Source of the DNA: Methylophilus sp.
Lineage (GTDB): Bacteria; Pseudomonadota; Gammaproteobacteria; Burkholderiales; Methylophilaceae
DNA: 64,000 nt
NCBI RefSeq assembly: GCF_008015755.1
Contig: NZ_SSGF01000017.1
Location: 23,694 to 87,693 of the forward strand
Direction of reading: 5' to 3'
Position numbers and translations under genes: made by a program. The stretch's first letter is position 1; every line of letters starts with the position of its first letter. This document shows, one piece after another, positions 43,489-51,394 of this stretch. The notes under the pieces were generated by a model. It did not search any database, was not told the DNA's origin, and worked only from the letters and a program-made list of their open reading frames with translations.

Positions 43489-44343
43489 ATGAAACAAAAC
43501 ATTATTGATCTACGTAACCGTCCTGCTTTTTTGCATGACTTTTTTGGCGCCACGCCGAATACACCTGCATACGACACAGCCAAATGGCTCAATCAGCGCG
43601 TTGGCTCGCTAGAGCCTGAGCATTTTCGTCGCTCCTATACGTTGGAAGGCTATTTGCAGGAGATTGACGCCGCAGGCATTGATTTTGCCGTAGTGGTTGG
43701 CCGCGAAACCCCAGATTTAACCATAGACGACCAGCAGATTGCCGACTTGGTCAAACATAGCCCGAAATTGGTGGGCTTAGGCTCGGTGGATATTGAAACG
43801 CGCGGCGTGGAAAGTGCGCTGGCGGCGATTGAAAAAGCCGTGAACCACTATGGCTTTAAGGCGATTAATATCGAGCCAGGCTTTGGTAAACCTGCACGCC
43901 AGGTGGATGACCCGATATTTGAACCGGTCTACGAAGCGTGCCAGCAATACGGTGTGCCTGTGTGCGTGATGTCCGGCCCGACCACGCCAGATTTGGATTA
44001 TGCGCACCCGAATGCCATCGCTAGGGTAGCGAGAAAATACCCCAATTTAAACATTATTTGTTTTCACGGCTATTACCCGTTTGTAAATGAAATTGTCGGC
44101 GCGGCTTTGCGTTATCCCAACCTGTATTTAGTGCCGGATATGTATATTTTCCAGCCCGGCGCCGAGCTCTATGTGCAAGCCGCCAACCAGTTTTTGGGCG
44201 ACCAGTTGTTGTTCGGCACCTCGTATCCGTTCCGACCCATGCAGCAAACCATCAATGATTTCGCCGCACTGGGTTTTAAAGAGACGGTGCTGGACAAAGT
44301 GTTTTATCAAAACGCCGCACGGTTGTTAAACCTCAGCGTTTAG
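43489..44343 (+). CDS. Amidohydrolase-2 family protein (284 aa)
   Basis: Metal-dependent hydrolase or decarboxylase of the PF04909 TIM-barrel family: I-I-D-L-R-N-R-P near the start, G-F-K-A-I-N-I-E-P-G-F in the middle, I-I-C-F-H-G-Y-Y-P with a conserved His, and L-L-F-G-T-S-Y-P-F-R near the end. The usual H-x-H at the N-terminus is missing (D-L-R-N-R-P instead), as in several decarboxylase-like members. In the ssuD operon it might process the carbon product or an ester/amide precursor of a sulfonated substrate; this is inferred. Confidence 0.7.
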   Translation: MKQNIIDLRNRPAFLHDFFGATPNTPAYDTAKWLNQRVGSLEPEHFRRSYTLEGYLQEIDAAGIDFAVVVGRETPDLTIDDQQIADLVKHSPKLVGLGSVDIETRGVESALAAIEKAVNHYGFKAINIEPGFGKPARQVDDPIFEPVYEACQQYGVPVCVMSGPTTPDLDYAHPNAIARVARKYPNLNIICFHGYYPFVNEIVGAALRYPNLYLVPDMYIFQPGAELYVQAANQFLGDQLLFGTSYPFRPMQQTINDFAALGFKETVLDKVFYQNAARLLNLSV

Positions 44344-44361
44344 CAGGTGAAAGGAAACAGT

Positions 44362-45060
44362 ATGTTACAAAAAACAGAGCAGTTCGATCAGGTATCCACG
44401 GCCATCGAGGCTATCGCCAACGGCGAGTTTGTGATTGTGGTGGATGATACTGACCGCGAAAATGAAGGCGATCTGATTATCGCCGCCGAAAAAATCACCA
44501 CCGAAAAAATGGCGTTTCTAGTCAGGCATAGCAGCGGTTTGGTCTGCGTCGGTATGCCCGCGCCACGCTTGCAGGCACTCGAGTTACCACAAATGGTGAC
44601 GCATAACGCAGATCCATTCCGCACAGCGTTTACGGTGAGCGTCGATTACAAATACGGCACCACCAGCGGCATTTCGGCGGCGGATCGTGCGCTCACGCTA
44701 CGCAAGCTGGCCGACCCAGCCAGTGTGGCCAGTGATTTTCACCGCCCTGGCCATATTTTCCCGCTACGTGCGCGCCGTGGCGGTGTGCTGGAACGTCCCG
44801 GCCATACCGAGGCGGCGCATGATCTGGCGGCACTGGCAGGCTTGCAACCGGTTGGTGTGTTATGCGAGATCGTTAATGACGATGGCAGCATGGCCAGACG
44901 CCCGGACTTATTCAAATTTGCCAAACGACATGGTTTAATCATCATCACCATTGCCGATATGATCGCCTACCGTGCGCGCCAGCGCAGCGAGACATCGCCA
45001 GTGCCGTTGTTTCGTCAGCAAAGCCGATTGCTGGATGCGGCTATGGTCTACAGCGGTTAA
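44362..45060 (+). CDS. ribB: 3,4-dihydroxy-2-butanone-4-phosphate synthase RibB (232 aa)
   Basis: Makes the four-carbon unit for riboflavin from ribulose 5-phosphate. Signatures: V-V-D-D-T-D-R-E-N-E-G-D-L-I, H-S-S-G-L-V-C-V, Y-G-T-T-S-G-I-S-A-A-D-R and F-H-R-P-G-H-I-F-P-L. ATG 44362 chosen because AAAGGAAAC, the ribosome site, lies within the longer frame. Stand-alone RibB, in the same regulon as stand-alone RibA. Slightly long at the C-terminus. Confidence 0.93.
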   Translation: MLQKTEQFDQVSTAIEAIANGEFVIVVDDTDRENEGDLIIAAEKITTEKMAFLVRHSSGLVCVGMPAPRLQALELPQMVTHNADPFRTAFTVSVDYKYGTTSGISAADRALTLRKLADPASVASDFHRPGHIFPLRARRGGVLERPGHTEAAHDLAALAGLQPVGVLCEIVNDDGSMARRPDLFKFAKRHGLIIITIADMIAYRARQRSETSPVPLFRQQSRLLDAAMVYSG

Positions 45061-45080
45061 ATGCCAATACGCGTTAAAAC

Positions 45081-45108
45081 AATAAAGCCCTCATACGAGG
45101 GCTTTATT
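45081..45108. terminator. Bidirectional terminator between ribB and the convergent sfnB-like gene
   Basis: AATAAAGCCCTC / GAGGGCTTTATT is a perfect 12-bp stem with a 4-base loop, 20 bp after the ribB stop and 41 bp from the end of the convergent gene. Confidence 0.85.
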
Positions 45109-45149
45109 GATCGCGGCTTTAGATTAAGGCCTTCAATACATCGATGACC

Positions 45150-46382
45150 TTAAATCCAGGGGTGACGCGGCGGTTTCACGTTGTTTAAGCTGTAATTGCC
45201 GACTGCGTGATACTTCCAGCGCACCGGGTCATGCAGCGTATGCGTACGCGCATTGCGCCAGTGGCGGTCAAGGTTGTATTCACCTAATGTGGAACGTGTG
45301 CCTGCCAGTTCAAACAATTTGCTGCCTGCCAGCAAGGCGGTTTCGGTGCTCAGCACCTTGGCTTCGGCCACCGCAATCGAGGCTTCTGCTACCGTGTCTT
45401 CGTTCGGGTTACGTTGCGCTTCGTCTATATATTCACCCGCGCGGGCCAACAAGGCTTCAGTCGCGTGTAAACGAATCTGCAAGTCGCCGATGTCTTTAAT
45501 GGTGTGCGGGTCTTCGTAACCGTGTTCGAGCTCGGTATCGATCCAAGGGCGGGTGTAGTTGCGCACAAAGTGCAGCGTGTCTTTAAACGCGGCACGTGCA
45601 ATGCCAGTGTCGACGGCGGCCTGGATAATCTGTGCCACCGGGCCCATCGTGGTCGGGCGGTCAAAGGCCAAATGGTGCGGCAACACATACTCGCTAGGCA
45701 CAAAAATATTTTCCAGAATGGTGGTGCCGCTGGCGGTGGTGCGTTGACCAAAGCTGGACCAGTCGTCAATGATGGTCAGGCCTTCGGCGCCAGCCGGGAC
45801 AAACGCCACCACGGTATTGTCGTGCTCATCCTTGGCCACCACTGGCACCCAGTCTGCTAGCAAAGCGCCAGAAGAATAGAATTTTTTGCCGTTTAAAAAG
45901 TAGCCACTGTTGGTCGGTGTCAGTTTGGTTTTGACGTCATTGACGCTACGAGTGCCGATTTCAGAAAAGGCATTGCCAAAGCGCACGCCTTGTAGCACCA
46001 GCTCATAAAAATATTTCTTTTGAAACTCGGTGCCGTCCAGGCGCAGACCTTCCACCATATATAAATGGTTTTGCGGAATCTGGCCAATGCTAGGGTCGGC
46101 TTCGGCCACCGTGGCAATCACTTCGGCCAAGGTTTTGTTCGACACAAAAGCGCCGCCATATTCTTTAGGCACAGTAATGCCCCACAAGCCGCTGCTAGAA
46201 AATAAATCCAGCTCTTTGCGCGGCAAGCGTCTTTCCTGGTCACGGATCACCGCCTCTTTGGCGATTTCACTGGCGACTTGTTTGGCCACGCTAATGGCTT
46301 CGGCATCGCTTTTAATGATATGTGCCGGTTGTCGCGGCTGATGGGTGGGCAAATGTGCAATGTTGCTTGCCTGTGCAGTCAT
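45150..46382 (-). CDS. sfnB: SfnB-family sulfur acquisition flavoprotein (410 aa), paralogue 3
   Basis: Acyl-CoA-dehydrogenase-fold enzyme of the SfnB type: A-E-A-D-P-S-I-G-Q-I-P-Q-N-H near residue 90, G-K-K-F-Y-S-S-G-A, S-F-G-Q-R-T-T-A-S-G-T and the C-terminal [17 protein letters not shown]. More distant from paralogues 1 and 2 than they are from each other. The start is set at ATG 46382 (GAGAAGGAT upstream). The longer frame to 46460 would begin upstream of the transcript start predicted from the sigma54 promoter at 46463-46478. Confidence 0.82.
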   Translation of the reverse strand: MTAQASNIAHLPTHQPRQPAHIIKSDAEAISVAKQVASEIAKEAVIRDQERRLPRKELDLFSSSGLWGITVPKEYGGAFVSNKTLAEVIATVAEADPSIGQIPQNHLYMVEGLRLDGTEFQKKYFYELVLQGVRFGNAFSEIGTRSVNDVKTKLTPTNSGYFLNGKKFYSSGALLADWVPVVAKDEHDNTVVAFVPAGAEGLTIIDDWSSFGQRTTASGTTILENIFVPSEYVLPHHLAFDRPTTMGPVAQIIQAAVDTGIARAAFKDTLHFVRNYTRPWIDTELEHGYEDPHTIKDIGDLQIRLHATEALLARAGEYIDEAQRNPNEDTVAEASIAVAEAKVLSTETALLAGSKLFELAGTRSTLGEYNLDRHWRNARTHTLHDPVRWKYHAVGNYSLNNVKPPRHPWI

Positions 46383-46462
46383 ATTAAATCCTTCTCTGAT
46401 CAACGTTGATAATAAAGGCGTCGCGCTGCTGATTAAGCAACGACGCGTGACCCTCTTCACAG

Positions 46463-46478
46463 TGCATTTAATATGCCA
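46463..46478 (-). promoter_or_regulatory. Sigma54 (-24/-12) promoter for the sfnB-like gene
   Basis: Minus strand TGGCATATTAAATGCA with GG and GC 10 bases apart; predicted start near 46450, giving a leader of about 70 bases to ATG 46382. Confidence 0.75.
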
Positions 46479-46560
46479 ATTTGTAAGTCATTGAATTTAA
46501 ATATAAACATGAAAATCCCATGCCTGTGCCGCCTCTGTAGAAACAGTTTGTTGCTGAATG

Positions 46561-46580
46561 GCTGCTGATTAATCAGCAGC
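46561..46580. promoter_or_regulatory. Perfect 20-bp palindrome, candidate SfnR-type activator site
   Basis: GCTGCTGATTAATCAGCAGC is its own inverse complement. It lies between two divergent sigma54 promoters, 83 bp from one and 159 bp from the other, and carries the TGCTGAT half-site also found near the other promoters. Confidence 0.65.
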
Positions 46581-46612
46581 TGCATGGCCGCAAAACACCA
46601 CTCAGGAGGGAT

Positions 46613-46658
46613 TGCGCTGCTGCTTTTTGAGGATAGATGCTGCTACAGCAGCAGCGCA
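46613..46658. promoter_or_regulatory. Second inverted repeat in the sfn enhancer region
   Basis: TGCGCTGCTGCT (46613-46624) and AGCAGCAGCGCA (46647-46658) are exact 12-bp inverse complements, 22 bp apart; the right arm runs on into TCAGCA. Similar in composition to the neighbouring palindrome, suggesting a second activator site. Confidence 0.5.
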
Positions 46659-46738
46659 TCAGCAAAATAGGCCTGAATTCAACAGGATGAAAATATAAAA
46701 AACAACATAAGTCATTGAAATATATCAATAAATAAGTT

Positions 46739-46754
46739 TGGCATGGATGCTGCT
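46739..46754 (+). promoter_or_regulatory. Sigma54 (-24/-12) promoter for the msuE-sfnG-transporter operon
   Basis: TGGCATGGATGCTGCT: GG and GC separated by 10 bases; one deviation (CTGC for TTGC). 74 bp before the msuE start. Confidence 0.72.
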
Positions 46755-46827
46755 ATTGATTAAGCAAGCTGGCCTGAATGCTATTGCACACGCAAAGCGG
46801 CAGCCGCAACCTTAATTAGGAGTCATC

Positions 46828-47400
46828 ATGAGTCGTCCATTAAAAGTCACTGCCGTCTCTGGCAGTTATAAATTGCCTTCCAGAACCGCTGCGCTGGTCG
46901 AGGCGATCACCCAACAACTGGGTGAACAATTACCCATTGATCTGCATGTGATTGAGTTGAGCGAAATCGGCAGCAGCCTGGTGGCGTCTTACGACCCGAA
47001 AGCGCTGCCACTGAAGGTGCAACAAGATATCCAGGCGATTGAAACCGCTGACCTGCTGGTGGTGGCGACGCCGGTCTACCGTGCGTCTTATAGCGGCCTG
47101 TTCAAGCACCTGTTTGACCTGGTGAATTACGAAGCGCTGGTCGATGTGCCTGTGTTGTTAGCGGCGACGGGCGGCAGTGATCGCCATGCTTTAATTATTG
47201 ATCACGAACTGCGCCCCTTGTTTAGCTTTTTCCAGGCACTCACCTTGCCGATTGGCGTGTATGCCACCGAAGCCGACTTTGAAAACTATCAGGTGAAAAA
47301 CCCGGCCGTCACGGCGCGTATTGCGTTGGCCGTAGAGCGTGCCTTGCCTTTGCTCAAGCACCGTGAGCTGGTGAATAAAGACCATTTGCTGGCCGTATAA
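46828..47400 (+). CDS. msuE: NAD(P)H-dependent FMN reductase, MsuE type (190 aa)
   Basis: Flavodoxin-fold reductase making FMNH2 for two-component monooxygenases. It begins V-T-A-V-S-G-S-Y-K-L-P-S-R-T (phosphate-binding loop) and contains V-V-A-T-P-V-Y-R-A-S-Y-S-G-L-F-K and L-L-A-A-T-G-G-S-D-R-H, all characteristic of MsuE/SsuE. AGGAG before ATG. It precedes sfnG by 27 bp and would also serve SsuD and the DszC-type enzymes of the locus. Confidence 0.92.
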   Translation: MSRPLKVTAVSGSYKLPSRTAALVEAITQQLGEQLPIDLHVIELSEIGSSLVASYDPKALPLKVQQDIQAIETADLLVVATPVYRASYSGLFKHLFDLVNYEALVDVPVLLAATGGSDRHALIIDHELRPLFSFFQALTLPIGVYATEADFENYQVKNPAVTARIALAVERALPLLKHRELVNKDHLLAV

Positions 47401-47427
47401 GTCAGCCGATTATTTGGAGAACGAAAA

Positions 47428-48519
47428 ATGAGTACAGAAAACATTAAATTTGCCTATTGGGTGCCTAACGTCAGCGGTGGCCTGGTGGTGAGTAATATTG
47501 AGCAGCGCACCAGCTGGGATATCGACTACAACCGCAAATTGGCACAAATTGCCGAAAAAGCAGGTTTTGAGTATGCCCTAAGCCAGATCCGTTTTACCGC
47601 CGGTTATGGTGCAGAGTTTCAGCATGAGTCTGTGTCTTTTTCGCACGCGTTATTGGCGGCGACCACTAAATTAAAAGTGATTGCAGCGATTTTGCCCGGC
47701 CCGTGGAACCCGGTGCTGGCGGCCAAGCAGTTGGCGACCATTGATCTGCTGACCGAAGGCCGGATTGCAGTGAATATTGTGTCTGGCTGGTTCCGTGGCG
47801 AATTCACCGCCATTGGCGAACATTGGTGGCTGGACCATAACGAGCGTTATCGCCGCTCTAAAGAGTTTATCGAAGCACTTAAAGGCATCTGGACGCAGGA
47901 TAACTTTACCTACCGCGGTGACTTCTATCGTTTTAGCAACTACACGCTGAAACCAAAACCACTGCAGCAGCCGCACCCGGAAATCTTCCAGGGCGGTAGC
48001 TCACGGGCGGCGCGCGACAATGCGGCCAGCGTGTCCGACTGGTATTTCACCAACGGCAATACGGTTGAGGGCATTCAGACGCAAGTGGATGATATTCGCG
48101 CCAAAGCGGCGGCTAATAATCACCAGGTCAAAATCGGCGTGAATGCGTTTGTGATTGCGCGTGATACCGAAGAAGAAGCCAAAGCCGTGTTGGCAGAAAT
48201 TATTGCCAAAGCCAACCCCGACGCCGTGAATGCGTTTGGTCATGAGGTGAAAAATGCCGGCGCTGCCAGCCCGGAAAAAGAAGGTAACTGGGCGAAGTCG
48301 ACCTTTGAAGACCTGGTGCAATACAACGATGGCTTTAAAACCAACCTGATTGGCACGCCGCAACAGATTGCTGAACGCATCGTGGCCTTAAAAGCGGTCG
48401 GCGTCGACCTGGTATTGGCGGGCTTTTTGCACTTTCAGGAAGAAGTGGCTTACTTTGGCGAAAAAGTGCTGCCACTGGTGCGCGAGCTCGAAGCCAAAAA
48501 ACTGGCCAAAGCGGCTTAA
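47428..48519 (+). CDS. sfnG: Dimethylsulfone monooxygenase SfnG (363 aa)
   Basis: Luciferase-fold FMNH2 monooxygenase converting dimethylsulfone to methanesulfinate. Identified by F-A-Y-W-V-P-N-V-S-G-G-L-V at the N-terminus, E-G-R-I-A-V-N-I-V-S-G-W-F, H-P-E-I-F-Q-G-G-S-S and the length of 363 residues. Paired with msuE as in Pseudomonas. The product can be taken further to methanesulfonate and then cut by an SsuD/MsuD enzyme, which is encoded 6 kb away under the same promoter type. Confidence 0.92.
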   Translation: MSTENIKFAYWVPNVSGGLVVSNIEQRTSWDIDYNRKLAQIAEKAGFEYALSQIRFTAGYGAEFQHESVSFSHALLAATTKLKVIAAILPGPWNPVLAAKQLATIDLLTEGRIAVNIVSGWFRGEFTAIGEHWWLDHNERYRRSKEFIEALKGIWTQDNFTYRGDFYRFSNYTLKPKPLQQPHPEIFQGGSSRAARDNAASVSDWYFTNGNTVEGIQTQVDDIRAKAAANNHQVKIGVNAFVIARDTEEEAKAVLAEIIAKANPDAVNAFGHEVKNAGAASPEKEGNWAKSTFEDLVQYNDGFKTNLIGTPQQIAERIVALKAVGVDLVLAGFLHFQEEVAYFGEKVLPLVRELEAKKLAKAA

Positions 48520-48540
48520 CGGACCTTGACGAATCACGCT

Positions 48541-49698
48541 ATGGCCGCTGATACATTACCCCACTGGTTGGCATTGCAGGCGCAGCAACGCCCCGCCAGG
48601 GTGGCGATCCGCCACAAACAATTAGGCCTCTGGCAACAACATCCCTGGCAGTCTGTGCATCAGGCCGTGTTGCGGGCCGCTCACTTTCTGCAGCAACGCG
48701 GATTCGCCAAGGGCGATACGCTATTTTTGCTGAGCGAGCCCCGGCCGGAAGCCTTGTTGTTGTCGCTGGCCGCGCATTGGCTGGGTGGCGTCTCTGCACC
48801 GCTGGATGCGGCCTATGCGCAACCACAGTTGCTGGATTTGCTGCATACGCTGCGGCCTAAATTTGTGTTTGCTGAAGCGCAGACGCAGGTCGACCAGGTG
48901 CTGGCGGCCAAGCCGGATGTGTCATTGCTGATCTATGCAGATGCGCGCGGGCTGGCTGGTTACCGCCATCCGGCAATCCAGGCTTACAGTGACATCGTTG
49001 CGAATGCGGTGGACGAAGCATTGGCCAGTGTGGCTGAAAACCACGATGTTGCGTTCCGTTTCTATCGTTTGGGCGCGCAGTATCAGTTGGAGTACCGCGA
49101 ACTGACGCATGCCGAGTTGTTGCATAACGGTCGTCAGCTGGTCGCGCAGGAAGCGCTGACCGAGGAGGAGCAAGCGCTGGCGGCACGAGCGTTTGCTGCT
49201 AGCGGCCATGCCCGATATTTGTTGTCACCGTGGTTGCTGGCCGGTTTTACGCTGAATTTCCCCGAAAATCTGGCGACCCGCGATACTGACAGACGCGAGT
49301 TAGGACCTACGCTGGTGGCGGGCACGGCGGCGACTTACCAGCGCTTATATACCCTCACCCAATCGCGTTGGCCGCTGCCTGCCAGCTGGCAATTTGGCTT
49401 AGTGGCGTGGGCGTTGCGCGCGTACCAACAGCAACTGCCGGTGCTGGCCACATTGGCCAACTGGCTGGTGATTTTGCCCTTGCAAGACGTGCTCGGCCTG
49501 CGCCGTACGCGCGTGCCTTTGCTGGTCGGCGAGCCGTTGTCGGCCGAGGCCGAGCAGTTCTTTTTGTCGATTGGCATTCAGGTGCGCAGTTGGCCGGAGG
49601 CGACAGCCTGGCAGACCAGCCAGTTGCAGGTGATCCCGCGCCAGCCAGAGGCAGTGGATGGTTACTTCGGTTTAAAAACATTGAGAGCCGCCACATGA
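48541..49698 (+). CDS. Degenerate AMP-ligase-like protein of the importer cluster (385 aa)
   Basis: The N-terminus aligns with acyl-CoA/AMP ligases (L-A-L-Q-A-Q-Q-R-P-A-R-V-A-I-R, L-S-E-P-R-P-E-A-L-L, G-G-V-S-A-P-L-D-A). But the ATP-binding T-S-G-T-T-G-x-P-K loop, expected just before L-T-H, is replaced by F-R-F-Y-R-L-G-A-Q-Y-Q-L-E-Y-R-E-L-T-H, and the C-terminal subdomain is missing. It cannot be a normal ligase. Full-length ligases often occupy this place in importer clusters of this kind, so this is a reduced or repurposed copy. TTG 48526 is an alternative start. ATGA overlap with the next gene. Confidence 0.6.
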   Translation: MAADTLPHWLALQAQQRPARVAIRHKQLGLWQQHPWQSVHQAVLRAAHFLQQRGFAKGDTLFLLSEPRPEALLLSLAAHWLGGVSAPLDAAYAQPQLLDLLHTLRPKFVFAEAQTQVDQVLAAKPDVSLLIYADARGLAGYRHPAIQAYSDIVANAVDEALASVAENHDVAFRFYRLGAQYQLEYRELTHAELLHNGRQLVAQEALTEEEQALAARAFAASGHARYLLSPWLLAGFTLNFPENLATRDTDRRELGPTLVAGTAATYQRLYTLTQSRWPLPASWQFGLVAWALRAYQQQLPVLATLANWLVILPLQDVLGLRRTRVPLLVGEPLSAEAEQFFLSIGIQVRSWPEATAWQTSQLQVIPRQPEAVDGYFGLKTLRAAT

Positions 49699-50474
49699 CC
49701 GTTGCACAGCCATTATTGGCGCTAGACCATATTTCACTGTCATTCAAAGGCGTGAAAGCCATTACCAATATCAGCTTTGCCGTCAACAAAGGCGAAATCT
49801 GCGCCCTGATTGGCCCTAACGGTGCCGGTAAAAGCTCGTTGCTCAATGTGATTAACGGTGTTTACCAGGCCGATGATGGGCGTATCACTTATCAGGGCGA
49901 GTCGCGCAGCACCATGCAGCCGCAGTGGGCGGCCAAGCGCGGTGTGGCTCGCACCTTTCAAAACATCGCCTTGTTCAAGGGCATGTCGGTGCTGGATAAC
50001 GTACTTAGCGGCACCAACCTTAAAGTGAAAAGTAGTTGGTTGGAACAGGTGTTCAACCTCGGCCGCGCACCCGCCGATGCGTTGCGTCAGCGCCAGAAAG
50101 CCGAGCGCGTGATTGCCTTTTTAAAACTACAACCCTGGCGCAACAGCATTGTTGGCGGCTTGCCTTATGGTTTGCAAAAGCGCGTGGAGCTGGCGCGGGC
50201 GCTGGCGGCGGAGCCGGAGTTGCTGCTGCTCGATGAGCCGATGGCAGGGATGAATGCCGATGAAAAAGCCGAGATGAGCCGCTTTATTGTTGAGACGCGG
50301 CGTGAGTTTGGCACCACCATCGTCCTGATTGAGCATGATATTGGCGTGGTGATGTCTTTGTCTGACCATGTGGTGGTGCTCGATTACGGCAAAAAAATCG
50401 GTGACGGCTCGCCGGATGAGGTGCGCACCAACCCGGACGTGATTGCTGCTTACCTGGGCACAAAACATGGATAA
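49695..50474 (+). CDS. livG: ABC importer ATPase, LivG type (259 aa)
   Basis: Cytoplasmic ATPase of a branched-chain-amino-acid-type importer. Walker A G-P-N-G-A-G-K-S-S, V-A-R-T-F-Q-N-I-A-L-F characteristic of LivG, signature-like G-L-P-Y-G-L-Q-K-R-V-E and Walker B L-L-L-L-D-E-P-M-A-G-M. The signature begins L-P-Y-G-L-Q rather than L-S-G-G-Q, common in LivG. ATG 49695 overlaps the upstream stop. In this operon I infer uptake of an organosulfur compound rather than an amino acid. Confidence 0.88.
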   Translation: MTVAQPLLALDHISLSFKGVKAITNISFAVNKGEICALIGPNGAGKSSLLNVINGVYQADDGRITYQGESRSTMQPQWAAKRGVARTFQNIALFKGMSVLDNVLSGTNLKVKSSWLEQVFNLGRAPADALRQRQKAERVIAFLKLQPWRNSIVGGLPYGLQKRVELARALAAEPELLLLDEPMAGMNADEKAEMSRFIVETRREFGTTIVLIEHDIGVVMSLSDHVVVLDYGKKIGDGSPDEVRTNPDVIAAYLGTKHG

Positions 50475-50492
50475 CAGGCCTAAGGATAACAA

Positions 50493-51374
50493 ATGAATTT
50501 CTTTCTCGAAGTGCTCACAGGTGGTTTGCTGGCTGGCGTCATGTATTCGCTGGTGGCGATTGGTTTTGTGCTGATTTACAAAGCCTCCGGCGTGTTCAAT
50601 TTTGCCCAGGGCTCTATGGTGTTATTTGCGGCGCTGACCTTTGTCAGCTTGCTGGAGCGGGGCGTGCCGTTTTGGGGTGCGTTTCTTATTACCTTAATCA
50701 CCATGGCAGTGTTGGCCTGGCTGATTGAGCTACTGGTCTTGCGCAAACTGGTCAATCGTTCACCAATTACCCTCTTTATGGCGACGCTGGGGCTGAGCTA
50801 TATCGTGGAAGGGCTGGCGCAAGCGGTGTGGGGCGCGCAGGTGCACGCGCTGGATATCGGTATCGATGATGAGCCGTATGAAGTGTTTGGCATTTTACTG
50901 TCGCAGTTTGATCTGTTTGCCGCGGCGATTGCCGGAGGCCTGGTGGTGTTGCTGGGCATTTTGTTCAATAAAACCCGCATAGGCATTGCTTTGCGCGCCG
51001 TGGCTGACGATCAGCTGGCGGCATTGGCGGTGGGCATTCATCTGCAACGCCTGTGGCTGATCGTGTGGGCGGTGGCCGGGTTTGTCGGCCTGGTGGCTGG
51101 CATGTTGTGGGGCGCCCGCGTCGGGGTGCAATTCTCACTATCCCTGATTGTGCTCAAAGCCTTGCCGGTGCTCATTATTGGCGGTTTCACGTCGATTGAA
51201 GGCGCGATTGTCGGCGGCCTCATCGTCGGGGCCAGCGAAAAACTGGCAGAAGTGTTTATTGGCCCGCTGATTGGTGGCGGGATAGAAAACTGGTTCCCTT
51301 ACGTGCTGGCCATGCTGTTTTTACTGGTCAGGCCGTATGGGCTGTTTGGCGACAAAGCCATAGAACGTGTCTAA
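50493..51374 (+). CDS. livH: ABC importer permease, LivH type (293 aa)
   Basis: Inner-membrane permease with about eight hydrophobic segments; G-G-L-L-A-G-V-M-Y-S-L-V-A-I-G-F-V-L-I-Y at the N-terminus and G-A-I-V-G-G-L-I-V-G near the end are LivH hallmarks. AAGGATAACAA precedes the ATG, 18 bp after livG. Half of the translocation pore with the next gene. Confidence 0.88.
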   Translation: MNFFLEVLTGGLLAGVMYSLVAIGFVLIYKASGVFNFAQGSMVLFAALTFVSLLERGVPFWGAFLITLITMAVLAWLIELLVLRKLVNRSPITLFMATLGLSYIVEGLAQAVWGAQVHALDIGIDDEPYEVFGILLSQFDLFAAAIAGGLVVLLGILFNKTRIGIALRAVADDQLAALAVGIHLQRLWLIVWAVAGFVGLVAGMLWGARVGVQFSLSLIVLKALPVLIIGGFTSIEGAIVGGLIVGASEKLAEVFIGPLIGGGIENWFPYVLAMLFLLVRPYGLFGDKAIERV

Positions 51375-51394
51375 CAGGCTTGGAAATTAATCCC

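Noticed and set aside
46383..46460. Longer N-terminus for the sfnB-like protein
   Set aside because: The added 26 residues lack a ribosome site and would start upstream of the transcript start predicted from the -24/-12 promoter.
46770..46788. Second sigma54-like match upstream of msuE (GGCCTGAATGCTATTGC)
   Set aside because: GG and GC are 13 bases apart instead of 10, so the geometry is wrong. The site at 46739-46754 is preferred.
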